Assembly: GCA_948144175.1 (NCBI GenBank)
Contig: CANXME010002010.1
Span: 3,298,501-3,362,500, forward strand
Length of the DNA: 64,000 nt
Origin: Closterium sp. NIES-65
Lineage: Eukaryota; Streptophyta; Zygnematophyceae; Desmidiales; Closteriaceae
Reading direction: 5' to 3'
The notes beneath the pieces were generated by a model that did no database searches, was not told the DNA's origin, and saw only the letters and a list, made by a program, of their open reading frames with translations. The translations under genes and the position numbers were made by a program. Shown one piece after another: positions 33,525-43,576 of this stretch (its first letter is position 1; each line of letters begins with the position of its first letter).

Positions 33525-36500
33525 TCAAGAGGAGAGCAAGTGAGGCAAGACAGGCACAAGACCCAGCTGGGTGCAGAAGCGCTGATGGTCACAAGGCGCA
33601 AGTGCCTTGGTGAACACATCAGCAGTGTTGGCCTCAGAGGCCACGTACGCAAGTCGCAACTGACCACGCTGCTGCAGCTCACGAGCAAGGAAGTAGCGGA
33701 GAGCAATGTGCTTCGTTCTGTGCTCCAAGCGCTGCTCTCGACACAAGGCCAGCATAGCCTTGTTGTCTACGTACAGCACTGGAGGAGAACGAGGCGGCTC
33801 TCCAAGGTCAGTCAGCAGGTAGGTGAGCCAGCGAAGCTCCTGTGCAGCCATGGCCCCGGCGTAGATCTCAGCCTCACAACTGGAGCCGAGAACCGAAGAC
33901 GAGCGAGTAGACCGCCACGAGACAGAGCCGGAACCAAGGCTGAAGGTGTAACCCTGTGACGACCGCTGCGTAGCCTGGTCGTCAGCCCAAGACGCGTCCG
34001 CGTGGCCGGTAAGGACCACTGGACTCCGCCCTCCAAGCACTAGCCCCATGCCTGACGTACTGCACAGGTAGCGCAATACCCTCTTCGCTGCAGCCATGTG
34101 CTCCGGTCTGTGTCTCCCAGGAGCAACATAGCGTGCAAGAATGCTCAGAGGGTATGCAAGGTCAGGTCGTGTGCAGGTCATCAGGTACATGAGGCAGCCA
34201 ACAAGCTCCGCATACGGACCACTCGACTCTACGGACTCATCCGAAGGCAGAGCTGAGAGTGAGTGGCGAGTAGGCAGAGGAGTGGCCTGAGGCGAGGAGT
34301 ACGTGAAGCCGAAGCGCTGAAGGACCTGCTGCACCATGTGTGACTGAGTCAAGGTAATGGTGCGGCGTGCTCTGTCCCGAGTGATCTGCAAGCCAAGGTA
34401 GCTGCGCAGTTCACCCAGGTCTGTGCACGTGTGTCTCTTCAACAGCTCGGACTTCACGTAGGCGAGTCCAGCAGTGTCCGCTGTGGCAAAGACCAGGTCG
34501 TCGACGTACACGAGGATGTAGAACGGCGGCAGGGAAGTGTCGGTGCGAAGAAACAGCGACGGGTCAGCAGTAGAAGGAGCAAACCCAAGAGCCGCAAGCG
34601 TAGTCCTCAGTGTGTCGTGCCACTCACGCGGTGCCTGGCGGAGACCGTAGACTGGCCGTCGGAGGCTCCACTGGGTGCCAGGAGGGAAAGTCCCAGTGAA
34701 GCCAGGTGGACGGCGAAGCCAGATCTCCTCGTGCAGGCTACCCTGCAAGAACGCAGTGCTGAAGTCGAGAGAGTGAAGCTCGTAGTCGCGCTGAGCGGCT
34801 ATGTGCAGCAGCACCCGAAGAGTAGTCATCTTCGGGGTGGGAGAGAAGGTCTGAAAGTAGTCAACTCCCTGCCGCTGACTGAAGCCACGAGCAACGTACC
34901 GTGCCTTGAAGACAGGTGGAGAGCCCGGCGGCCGCTTCACCCTGAAGATCCACATGCCACTGACGATGTTCGCCCCAGGAGGGGGAACCGCGTCAACGTA
35001 GGTGCCTGTGGACTTCCAGGAAGCCATCTCTGCATCCATAGCTGCCTGCCACTGAGAGGAGTAGGGACCCTCTACGGCCTCCGCGTAAGAACGCGGAGTC
35101 GGGATGTCTAGTGCATCCGGGTCTCCCTCAGGGGCAAGCAGTACAGACGCGAGATGAGGTGAAGCAGCCGCTAGACACTGTAACTCCTCCTGCCTGTCCT
35201 CTAGGACGTCCGTGCCAAGAGCACACTCACCCCCGACGGACGGAGGACAGACAGACGCAGACTCAGCAACAAGACTAGCAGCGTAGTCGAGACGACAGCG
35301 AGCAGCAAAGTCGACGAGCTCAGCGACTAGAGCAGACGCAGCAGTGGACTCAAAAGAGGGGTCAGTGACGACAGTAGCAAGCAGACGCGTGACAGTGGGA
35401 CTGGCAGCACGAAGAGAGTCCGACTCAGGGTCGGCAAGCGCAGGAAGAGAGGACTCAGGAGGAGAAGGCAAAGGGGCACGCAGAGGAGCAGTGGACGGAC
35501 GTAAAGACATCCGGTGCGTGCCAGGGACAGGAGGAGGACGCTGACGCGAACTGCGACCACTAGCGCGAGCAGCACGAACAGGCGACGCGGGACGAGACGC
35601 AGGCTCACGACGCTCAGTAAGACCTCCAGTAGGACCAGTGTAAGGAGAGGGAGCAGGCAGCGGAGAGGAAGGCTCCAGTAGGGGCTGCGACTGGACAGGC
35701 GGTGGACCCTCTACTGGAGGAGAAAGATCAAGAACCTGCTGAAGGAGCGGAACGAAGTACGGCCGAGGCCGCGCGGCAGCTCCAGACTCAGCAGGGACAG
35801 CACCAGCACCCTCAGCGACAGTACCAGCGCCACCCACACCTCCAGCGGTAGGACCAACAGCAGCAGGCTCAGCACGAACGCCCTCAGCAGCTCCAGCTCC
35901 AGGAGGACCTGCAGGGCCAGCAGCTCCGGGACCGGCTGCACCCGCACCCTCGACGGTCGAAGAAGCTCCAGCTCCAGCTCCAGCAGCACCTCCAGACTCA
36001 GCAGCACGCCTCCAGCGGCGAGCGAACCACTCGCGCAGCTCCTGTGGAGAGAGGGGCTCCCGGCGAGACGCAGCAGCAGGAGAAACCCCAGGCTCAGCAG
36101 CTCCAGACGCAGCACCCCCAGGCTCAGCAGCTCCCGACCCAGCACCCCCAGACCCAGCACCTCCAGGCACAGCACCCCCCGGCTCAGCACCCCCAGGCTC
36201 CGCACCCTCCGCAGTAGCACCCTCAGGCCCAGCACCCCCAGCAGTAGCACCCCCAGGCTCAGCACCCCCGCGCACAGCACCCCCAGAGTCAGCACCCCCA
36301 GGCTCAGCACCCGCAGCAGCACCAGAGTCACCAGTAACCTCGACCGGGTCAACGGCGTCTACCTGGGACACACCTGAGGGGGCAGGAACCTGAGGGGGGA
36401 GGGGGTCTACCGGGGGGGGAACCGGCACAAGGAAGTCCGGGGGAGGGGGGAGGGAAGGAGTGCGGTAGGGGAAGAGACGGTAGAAGGGGACTGACTCGTC

Positions 36501-39401
36501 GAACGTGACGTCCTGGGAGGACAGAACACGACGAGAGGAGGGGTGGTAAAACTGCCACCCTGGGGCGTCAGTGGGGAAGCCAAGGAAGACACAGGGAGCA
36601 GCACGAGGGGACAGCTTGTCCGCAGACAAGTCGCGGACAAACGCCCGAGATCCCCAGACACGGAACACAGACGCATCGCCAACCTTCCCCGTCCACAGCA
36701 AGGCTGGGGACATCGCTGGCCGAGAGACCCGGGGGTGAAGGTTGAGCTGATGCGCCGCGTACCTCACCGCAAACGGCCACAGAAAATGGGGGGCAGCCGC
36801 ATGCATCATGGACGTACGAGCGACATCCATGACCATGCCAATGCGGCGCTCAGCAATCCCATTTTGCTGTGGTGAGTCCGGAAGCGTGAAGGTCTGGCGG
36901 ATCCCCCGTGCACGACAGTAGTCTCGCAGAAGGCGAGAAGAGAACTCTCCGCCTCTGTCAGAGTGCAGACGCAGAACAGGAAAGTCCGAGCCGAAGCTCT
37001 TCCTGAGCTGGAGACGAGCCTCGCGGATCCAGTCGATCAGCACCTCAGTGACCGCACCCTTGCTGCGCAAGGGGAGGACTGTGGTGTAACGCGAGTAGTC
37101 GTCAACCACCAACAGGAAGTAGCGCTCGTAACCCTGCCCACGGACGGGGGCTGGGCCCCACACATCCATGTGAAGCGTCTGCAGGGGAGCCTCTGTCGGG
37201 GGGAAGTGGGAGGAGTGAGGAGTAGCCCGGAGGCGACCCTCGACACAGGGGACACAGGAAGGTCCTGGCCCGGAGGGGAGAGGAGGGAGAGACTGGGGAA
37301 GACCAGAGACAAGGACACGGGAAGCCATGCTCCGAAGACGGGGCAAGGAGGGGTGGCCAAGACGGTGGTGCCACAGGAGAGTCTCGTGAGACAGGAGGCG
37401 ACAAGAACAGGGGGCAGACTCAGGACCTGACCGGGACGCAGCAGCAAGTACCTGACCCGACGCAGCCACCTGACCAGACGCAGGGACAGGAGGAGACTCA
37501 ACGGTCAGGGTGTAGAGACTCGACCCCGGCCGACGTGAGAACGTGGCCAGGTGTCGGCCTGTGCGAGCCTCCGTGCAGTGGGTCACCCTCTGACGCGCAG
37601 GAGTGAACTGGTGAACACCCCCATCCTGCAGGTCCGCTCCACTCACCAAGTTCGTAGAGAACGAGGGAAGGTACAGACCCGACAGGGTGCCCGAAGGGGC
37701 AGCCGGACACGGGAGGACAGTGGAGAAGTGAGACAGGACAGGACCCCCAGAGGGGTCAGCAAGGGAGACCGCAACCGGCCTGGCGAGCGGCGAAAGGGTA
37801 GTGCGGTCTCGAAAGAAGGAGCGAGAAGCTCCGGAGTCAAGTGTGAAAGTGAGGGAGGACGAGGACGACTCAGTACCTGAGAGCGCAGTCTCACCAGTAC
37901 CTGAGAGCGCAGACGCACTGGCACCTAGAGCAGCAGCCTCACAAGCACCTAGCGCAGCAGTACCAATGCCCGGGTCGGGCTGAAAACACCGGTAACCCTC
38001 ATTCTCCTCACTATAATCCACAACATACATAGCAGTAAGGATAGCATCAAAATCAAGATTAAAGATCGCTACACCAGCCCTGAGAAGCTCATCCCAGCGA
38101 GGGATCTCACTAGCCCCAGGGAACTGCTGACGCCAAGCGTCCGTCAGGCGGCCAAAGCAGCGCTGGGTGGCGTGGGCACCCCCACACTGCTCACCCGCGC
38201 GGTCGCCGGAACGAAGAACGTAGGTGCAGGGACCAGTACCCCCACCCCTCTGACGCCCAGCGTACCACTCACGAAGCTGATGAGGCGAAGGGATGTCCCG
38301 CGAGCGCTGCTGCTGCTGCCGGTGCGAGTGCTGGCCACCACCACCGCCGCTACGCTGCTGGGTACCACCCCGACCAGCTCCACCTCCTACACCACTACTG
38401 CCTCCTCCGCTGCCGCCTCCACTGCCTCCACCGCCGCCGCCTCCACCTCCGCCGCTGCCTCCACCACCACCGCTGGCACCACCACCACCGTCTCCGCCGC
38501 TGCTGCCGCCACCACCACCACCACCCCCGCCACTAGCCCCGCCGCCACCCCCACTCCCTCCGCCGCCACCGCCGCCACCGCCACCGCCCCCTCCAGCTCC
38601 ACCCGCGCCCTTGCCCCCCTTGCCCTTGCTGGAGCGACGTCTCCCACTAGGGGCAGACGCCGCGCCGACCGACTCAAGACCAAGCAGGTCGGCAGCAGCA
38701 GCAGAGGCAACAGAGGGCAGCAAGGGGGAAGGAGAGCACCCCTCAAAGATGGGGGTGCGAGGGTCACCACGAGAAGCACCTACAGCGACTATGCTCTTCT
38801 CCGCTGCAAGGAGGGCCTTCTCGAGGAGGTCGACGGTGAGAGTGGTGGGACAGACTGCGAGAAAGTGGTCCCTGACGACGCGAAGGGAGTCAGGGAGGCG
38901 TGCGACTACGTAGTAGAGAGCGATGTACATGGGGGGGGGGTTCTTAGCGCAGAACTCAGCAGGAAGGGCGGCGCGGTAGCGAGTGTCACTAGTGCGGAGG
39001 TGCGTAATGAGGTCAGCGACAGTGAGAAAGGCAGAGAGGTCAGGAAAGAGGTAGGGAAGCATGAGACGGCTCAGTGCAGCAGTGGCAGGGGAGGAGTAGC
39101 GCGCAACTACAGCGTCGTACAAGGTCTGAGCACTCTTGTACTGACTAAAGTGCGCACGCTCAGAGGTAGGGAGGTGGCGACGCACAGCAAGACGTGCAGC
39201 AGCATCGCGGGTGGCCCACTTAGAGCGGACAGCGGGATCAGCATCAGCAGCAGGGGCAGGAGAGGCGCCAGAGGTGAGGTCAAAGAGAGAGAGGTCGTCA
39301 GCCCTGTCGCACTGTAAGAACAGCTGCAGGTCGTCTAACCAGACCTCAAAATCAATGGCGCGACCCTCAGCGTCAAAAGCTAGGACACTAGGGGTAGCCA
39401 T
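33525..39401 (-). CDS. Gag-Pol polyprotein of element D, intact (1958 aa)
   Basis: The first ATG of the frame is at 39401 (MATPSVLAFDAEG), the same start as in M, K, J and L. Order by rough residue: UBN2-like Gag 1-210; Gly-rich tract 250-350; zinc-like motif C-X13-C-X3-H-X4-C 391-414; protease LDSGAS ~521; GAG-pre-integrase ~670-690; integrase with DVWGP ~744, SDRGGEF ~814 and NGIAER ~850 (D35E spacing); Gly/Ala/Glu/Pro repeat linker ~1000-1120; RT with YVDD ~1631; RNase H with YVDNKA ~1876; end PHLLSS. All catalytic residues are in place and there is no stop or shift. Being one frame, it needs no recoding between Gag and Pol. It would supply the proteins to copy and insert itself and perhaps damaged relatives. 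Expression is not known. Confidence 0.95.
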   Translation of the reverse strand: MATPSVLAFDAEGRAIDFEVWLDDLQLFLQCDRADDLSLFDLTSGASPAPAADADPAVRSKWATRDAAARLAVRRHLPTSERAHFSQYKSAQTLYDAVVARYSSPATAALSRLMLPYLFPDLSAFLTVADLITHLRTSDTRYRAALPAEFCAKNPPPMYIALYYVVARLPDSLRVVRDHFLAVCPTTLTVDLLEKALLAAEKSIVAVGASRGDPRTPIFEGCSPSPLLPSVASAAAADLLGLESVGAASAPSGRRRSSKGKGGKGAGGAGGGGGGGGGGGGGSGGGGGASGGGGGGGGGSSGGDGGGGASGGGGGSGGGGGGGGGGSGGGSGGGSSGVGGGAGRGGTQQRSGGGGGQHSHRQQQQRSRDIPSPHQLREWYAGRQRGGGTGPCTYVLRSGDRAGEQCGGAHATQRCFGRLTDAWRQQFPGASEIPRWDELLRAGVAIFNLDFDAILTAMYVVDYSEENEGYRCFQPDPGIGTAALGACEAAALGASASALSGTGETALSGTESSSSSLTFTLDSGASRSFFRDRTTLSPLARPVAVSLADPSGGPVLSHFSTVLPCPAAPSGTLSGLYLPSFSTNLVSGADLQDGGVHQFTPARQRVTHCTEARTGRHLATFSRRPGSSLYTLTVESPPVPASGQVAASGQVLAAASRSGPESAPCSCRLLSHETLLWHHRLGHPSLPRLRSMASRVLVSGLPQSLPPLPSGPGPSCVPCVEGRLRATPHSSHFPPTEAPLQTLHMDVWGPAPVRGQGYERYFLLVVDDYSRYTTVLPLRSKGAVTEVLIDWIREARLQLRKSFGSDFPVLRLHSDRGGEFSSRLLRDYCRARGIRQTFTLPDSPQQNGIAERRIGMVMDVARTSMMHAAAPHFLWPFAVRYAAHQLNLHPRVSRPAMSPALLWTGKVGDASVFRVWGSRAFVRDLSADKLSPRAAPCVFLGFPTDAPGWQFYHPSSRRVLSSQDVTFDESVPFYRLFPYRTPSLPPPPDFLVPVPPPVDPLPPQVPAPSGVSQVDAVDPVEVTGDSGAAAGAEPGGADSGGAVRGGAEPGGATAGGAGPEGATAEGAEPGGAEPGGAVPGGAGSGGAGSGAAEPGGAASGAAEPGVSPAAASRREPLSPQELREWFARRWRRAAESGGAAGAGAGASSTVEGAGAAGPGAAGPAGPPGAGAAEGVRAEPAAVGPTAGGVGGAGTVAEGAGAVPAESGAAARPRPYFVPLLQQVLDLSPPVEGPPPVQSQPLLEPSSPLPAPSPYTGPTGGLTERREPASRPASPVRAARASGRSSRQRPPPVPGTHRMSLRPSTAPLRAPLPSPPESSLPALADPESDSLRAASPTVTRLLATVVTDPSFESTAASALVAELVDFAARCRLDYAASLVAESASVCPPSVGGECALGTDVLEDRQEELQCLAAASPHLASVLLAPEGDPDALDIPTPRSYAEAVEGPYSSQWQAAMDAEMASWKSTGTYVDAVPPPGANIVSGMWIFRVKRPPGSPPVFKARYVARGFSQRQGVDYFQTFSPTPKMTTLRVLLHIAAQRDYELHSLDFSTAFLQGSLHEEIWLRRPPGFTGTFPPGTQWSLRRPVYGLRQAPREWHDTLRTTLAALGFAPSTADPSLFLRTDTSLPPFYILVYVDDLVFATADTAGLAYVKSELLKRHTCTDLGELRSYLGLQITRDRARRTITLTQSHMVQQVLQRFGFTYSSPQATPLPTRHSLSALPSDESVESSGPYAELVGCLMYLMTCTRPDLAYPLSILARYVAPGRHRPEHMAAAKRVLRYLCSTSGMGLVLGGRSPVVLTGHADASWADDQATQRSSQGYTFSLGSGSVSWRSTRSSSVLGSSCEAEIYAGAMAAQELRWLTYLLTDLGEPPRSPPVLYVDNKAMLALCREQRLEHRTKHIALRYFLARELQQRGQLRLAYVASEANTADVFTKALAPCDHQRFCTQLGLVPVLPHLLSS

Positions 39402-40400
39402 GGTGACGACAGCGACGCAGTGCAAGCAGTAGGGAAAGAGCTCGCAGTGTCAGTGGGACAGTGCTCACCAGGCAGGGCAGGTCGTGCAGTCAGCAGAAAG
39501 GCGGCTGGGCAGCTAGGGTGCAGGGCGGCTCGGCTCCCGGGCGGCTCGGCGGCTGGGCGGCTCGGGTGCAGGGCGGCTCGGCTCCCGGGCGGCTCGGCGG
39601 CAGGGCGGCTCGGGTCCCGGGCGGCTCGGCTGCTGGGGCGGCTCGGCCGGGAGATGCAGCGTCGGGCCGGCAGGTGCAGCGTCGGGCCGGCAGGTGCAGC
39701 GGCGGGCCGGCGGGTGCAAGCGGCGGGCCGTAAGAGGCGGCGGGCCGATGGGTGCAGCGGCGGGCCGGTAGGTGCAGCGGCGAGCCGGCAGGAGCAGCGG
39801 CGGGCCGGCAGGTGCAGCGTCGGGCCGGCAGGTGCAGCGGCGGGCCGGCAGGTGCAAGCGGCGGGCCGTAAGAGGCGGCGGGCCGATGGGTGCAGCGGCG
39901 GGCCGGTAGGTGCAGCGGCGAGCCGGCAGGAGCAGCGGCGGGCCGGCAGGGTGCAGCGGCGGGCCGGCAGGAGCAGCGACGGGCCGGCAGGGTGCAGCGG
40001 CGGGCCGTAGAGTGCAGCGGCGGGGCCGTCGGCAGCAGAGGCGGAGCCGCGTCAGAGGAGGCGGCTTGGCCGCGTCAGGGGAGGCGGCTGAGTCGCGTCA
40101 GGGGAGGCGGCGGGGCCTCGGCAGGGGAGGCGGCGGGGCCGCGTCAAGGGAGGCGGCGGGGCCGCGTCAAGGGAGGCGGCAGGGCCGCGTCAGGGGAGGC
40201 GGCGGGGCCGCGTCAGGGGAAGCGGCGAGGCCGCGTCAAGGGAGGCGGCGGGGCCGCGTCAAGGGAGGCGGCGGGGCCGCGTTAAAGGAGGCGGCGGGGC
40301 CACGTCAGGGGAGGCGGCAAAGCCGCGTCAGAGGAGGCGGCGGGGCCGCGAGTGAAAAGGCGACCCGAGGGGTCGCTAAAAAAAAAGGGGCGCGCCTCGG
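39402..40400 (-). repeat. GC-rich tandem-repeat leader of element D
   Basis: There are three families of units on the + strand: GGGCGGCTCGGCTCCC-like (39520-39650), GGGCCGGCAGGTGCAGCGGC-like (39655-40020), and GGGGCCGCGTCAGGGGAGGC-like (40030-40350). The RNA strand is C-rich, so the first cDNA strand is G-rich. Spurious long ORFs cross it. No gene is supported. Confidence 0.88.
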
Positions 40401-40401
40401 G

Positions 40402-40455
40402 GCGCGCGTCGGTGGGCCCAGACAACGGTCCTAAGGTAGGACCCGCTCTATACCA
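40402..40455 (-). promoter_or_regulatory. Primer binding site of D with anti-tRNA extension
   Basis: On the minus strand TGGTATAGAGCG is followed by the 6-bp stem GGTCCT/AGGACC (loop ACCTT) and then TGGGCCCACC. The site directly adjoins the 5' LTR. Confidence 0.78.
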
Positions 40456-40592
40456 TGTGATAGTAGGAAAACAGGAATGAATGGACTATGAATGAAAGCA
40501 GTACAAATGTGAAACCCTAACTGGGTTGTACCCCCTATGGGATACCCCACTACAGCCTACACAGCAGTATAAGCTATAGATATGTTCTGACA
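40456..40592 (-). repeat. 5' LTR of element D (137 bp)
   Basis: Reads as identical to 33179-33315 and is followed by the AGGAC duplicate at 40593. Confidence 0.96.
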
Positions 40593-40597
40593 AGGAC

Positions 40598-43022
40598 ATG
40601 GCCTTCGAGGCTTTCGTTGCTTGTCTCCCAGTAGCAGAACGAGAATCGGGCGTGAAGCTAAAAAGCTTCCAGTCAGTCGGAGGAGGAGAATACACCTCAC
40701 AGAGGTTCAAGCAATACTTGGCAGAAAGAGAGATCAAGAGGCTCATCTCTCTTCCCTACGCTCACCAGCAGCAAGGCGTAGCAGAAAGGATGAACAGGAC
40801 TCTCCAAAACACCATGCGCAAACGGCTACGAGGCATGCGACTGCCCAACCACCAGTGGCCCGAAGCAATGGACCACGCTGTCATGCTGCACAACTTGCTC
40901 TCGTCATCATCGCTCCCGAACAACGCATCACCGCATCTGCTGTGGACAGGAAAACAGGGCAGCACAAAAATGTTAAGAGTCTTCGGCTGCATGGTACAGT
41001 ACCGACCCCCATCTGCACGAGCTGGCCGATTTTCCCAACGCGCACAGTGGGGACTACACCTGGGCATCAAACGAAATTACAACGTGTGGAAGATTTTCGA
41101 CGTCCACTCAAAGGAAACAGTAGCAGCACGTGATGTCATTTTCTACGAACAACTCACCCTTCCGACGTACCTTGCCAACCTGGAAGAAGATCGGGACCTC
41201 ACACGTGGCTTCCGTGGTGACCGAGCCTTTGCCTCGGCAGTAGACGAAGCTGACCGGGACGAGCAGAACGTGGATGCAGCCTCGGAGGAAGCCGGACCTC
41301 TCCCTTACTGCTCCGTCGACGTCCCAATGGATGACGAAAATCCTTGCGAAAGCGCCAACGCCGAAGTATTTTACCACTTCGCCGACAACGGTTACGGTAC
41401 ACCTGCAGAAGTCAACACCAACAAAGCAGAACGCATAGGGCCAAAATTCATACTTGACCCAGAAGCATGTGACGAAGTAGCTTATCCTGCGGACACAACA
41501 CTCCCCCGCTACACACAGAGTGGCCTCCAGATACTCGGCCTCGTCACCGCGGTCCACGGCGTCGCGCTTCCTAAGGAGCCTGCCACGGTTCAGCAGGCTT
41601 TGGGGGGGGAGCATAGGGAGAAATGGCGCGAAGCCATGGACAGGGAGCTGAAAGTACTGGAGGAACGCAATACTTGGAAAGTCGTTCCCATTGGCGTAGC
41701 ACAAAACAAGACAGTACTCACTGGGAAATGGGTCTTCCATGTGAAGACAAAGGCAGACAGCACCATCGACAAGTTTAAGGCGCGCTGGGTTGTACGTGGC
41801 TTCGACCAAGAGCACGGACGCGACTTCACCGAGACGTTCGCCCGGTCAGCCGACACACCTCGCTGCAAATTCTCCTCGCGATCGCCGCCATGAAGAAGAA
41901 GAAACTGCGGCAAATTGATGTCGCCAACGCATTCCTCTACGCAACTGTCGACGCATAAATCTTCGTCGAACTACCACATGGCTCCAACGGAGAACCTAAT
42001 CACGTTTGCCAGCTGCTGAAGTCACTGTACGGCATAAAACAGGCCCCGAGACTGTGCCAGCAGTACCTACACGCTCGGCTCATTCGTATTGGATTTCGCC
42101 AGCTATCTCACGACCAAGGGATGTACCCGGTTACTAAAGGCACCGACTACATCCTACTAATCGTCTACGTAGATAATCTACTCTACATCGGGTCGATCGA
42201 CAACATCACTACCTGGTTCGAAGGGGAGCTACAGAAGGATCTCACGCTCACAGTCTCATCTATCGTCACGCAGTACCTCGCCCTCAACATCCACGAAGGA
42301 GAAAGCGCGATCTACCTCAACGCCGCAAAATACGCCGACACCATCGCCAAACGCTTCGCTCGCACGCCAACTACCATCTCCACACCATACCGCTACACGA
42401 TAGGAAGTCACAAGGAAGGCTCCACTCCACTCAAGCCTGCCGAAATACGCGAGTACCAAAGGAAGTTGGGATGCCTTCTCTTCGCGGCTGTCACCAGCCG
42501 ACCGGACCTATCATACTCTGCAAGTCAACTCGCCACCTACCTTAAAAGGCCTGAAGCTGAACACATGGCGGAGCTCAACTGCGCTCTTCACTACCTCGTA
42601 AGCACGCCAACAATCGGCCTGACCTACTACAAGAACAAAACCACAATGCCTAAGTTAATCGGCTACATCGACGCCGACCACGACGAAGATTCTAACAGCA
42701 GGCGCTCGCGCACAGGCTACGTCTACCGCCTCGAGCCTATTGGACCTATCGCGTGGCAGTCGAGCAAGCAGGAATTAATCGCTCTCTTCTCAGCTGAAGC
42801 AGAATATATCGCACTCTGCTCAGCCACCAAGGAAGGATTGTACCTTCGCGAACTCTTGGAGGAAGCAAATCTTGCTCAATTACCCACCTTCACTCTGTTC
42901 TGTGACAACCAGTCGGCAATTCGCATAGCCAACAAAAACGGATTCGCGAACAGGACGAAGCATATCGCCCTGCGATATTTCTTCGTGAAAGACGAGATCG
43001 AGAAGGGGAGACTCGAACTATC
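40598..43022 (+). pseudogene. Element C pol: integrase, RT and RNase H
   Basis: Integrase resumes after D. Where SD.GGEY is expected it reads QSVGGGEYTS, so the second catalytic Asp is Val; QQGVAER is intact. RT starts near 41600 (WREAMDRELKVLEERNTWKVVP). A frameshift near 41870 and a TAA at 41956-41958 precede the palm. The active site reads YVDN instead of YVDD (near 42166-42177). RNase H (YIDADHDEDSNSRRS ... SAEAEYIALCSATKE ... FCDNQSAIRIANK) continues to ELSVK, where E begins; the C-terminal end is lost. This lineage was dead before or after the insertions. Confidence 0.9.
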
Positions 43023-43066
43023 TGTGAAATAACGAGGAATGATTGGACTAGAAAAGTGTGTGATAC

Positions 43067-43393
43067 TGTAAGGAATTTTCTCGGCATTCCTTACGGAGCC
43101 GACTACATCGCGTACAGCAATAGCCGATTGTTCGCCCGTTACTGCTAACGGAACTTCGCCGACTTCGCGCGCACTGTTTTGCCAAACCTCGCACTGCTGG
43201 CATGGCCGTATCGGCCTACGCTTCGGGACTAGCCCGAGCCTCGCTCCAGCATAGCACTAGCAAGCTCGCACGCACCGCGTTACCGTTTTGCATGTTTCGC
43301 GTATAAATGTTCGCTCATGCCTTCGCTCACATTTTGTACTCGTTTGACACCTTAGTGCAATTCTCGCTACTTCGATTCATTGCACCCGTAACA
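43067..43393 (+). repeat. 5' LTR of chromovirus B (327 bp)
   Basis: It begins TGTAAGGAATTTTC and ends CACCCGTAACA. It is very close to the 3' LTR, with few differences seen, such as TCGGCATTCC against TCGACATTCC. Confidence 0.96.
43302..43308 (+). promoter_or_regulatory. TATA box in chromovirus B LTR
   Basis: TATAAAT within CGCGTATAAATGTTCGCTC is kept in the 3' LTR (48499-48505) and in the LTR of I, so it is the likely pol II promoter core. Confidence 0.65.
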
Positions 43394-43411
43394 CTTGGTT
43401 ATCAGAGCCCC
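43394..43411 (+). promoter_or_regulatory. Primer binding site of chromovirus B
   Basis: CTTGGTTATCAGAGCCCC starts at the LTR edge. The TATCAGAGCC part matches the complement of the initiator tRNA-Met end, with a short CTTGGT lead-in. Confidence 0.75.
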
Positions 43412-43576
43412 TTTCTTTCGGACCGCGCATCTCCGCACACCAGGAAATCAACTTTTGATTTTTCACTCGAAGGGACTCACGCACCTTAGCCCCTAGGAGC
43501 CGCTGTCCTCGCGTTCTCTCGTAAACGCGTGCAGCCACGACTGCGCCTAGACTAAGACGAGCCGACGCCCTTCGTC

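Larger units (their letters stand above)
33179..40592 (-). mobile_element. Element D: complete, apparently intact copia element, TSD AGGAC
   Basis: The element is 7414 bp. Both LTRs (33179-33315 and 40456-40592) are 137 bp and read as identical. AGGAC is at 33174-33178 and 40593-40597. One uninterrupted gag-pol frame, primer site, tandem-repeat leader, 3' UTR hairpins and PPT are all present. It is the only element here with no visible defect. Confidence 0.98.
23724..43022 (+). mobile_element. Element C: second copia lineage, split by K and D, 3' end lost at E
   Basis: C is unlike the short-LTR family. It has a 443-bp LTR (23724-24166), a Gln/Asn-rich Gag with a canonical zinc knuckle, and classical copia RT. 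Its parts are 23724-26298, 32613-33178 and 40598-43022. K lies between the ATCGG repeats and D between the AGGAC repeats. The pol end and 3' LTR are missing where E begins. The left flank TACGG (23719-23723) is the presumed target site. Confidence 0.9.

Noticed and set aside
38172..39317. Thr/Ala-rich long frame antisense to gag of D (similar ones in K and M)
   Set aside because: Recurrence follows from the shared Gly tract and GC bias; no start context or domain supports it.
39420..40434. Gly/Arg/Ala-rich frames in the D leader (also in M, K, L)
   Set aside because: Tandem GC repeats give stop-free frames by chance; units differ between elements and are not protein-conserved.
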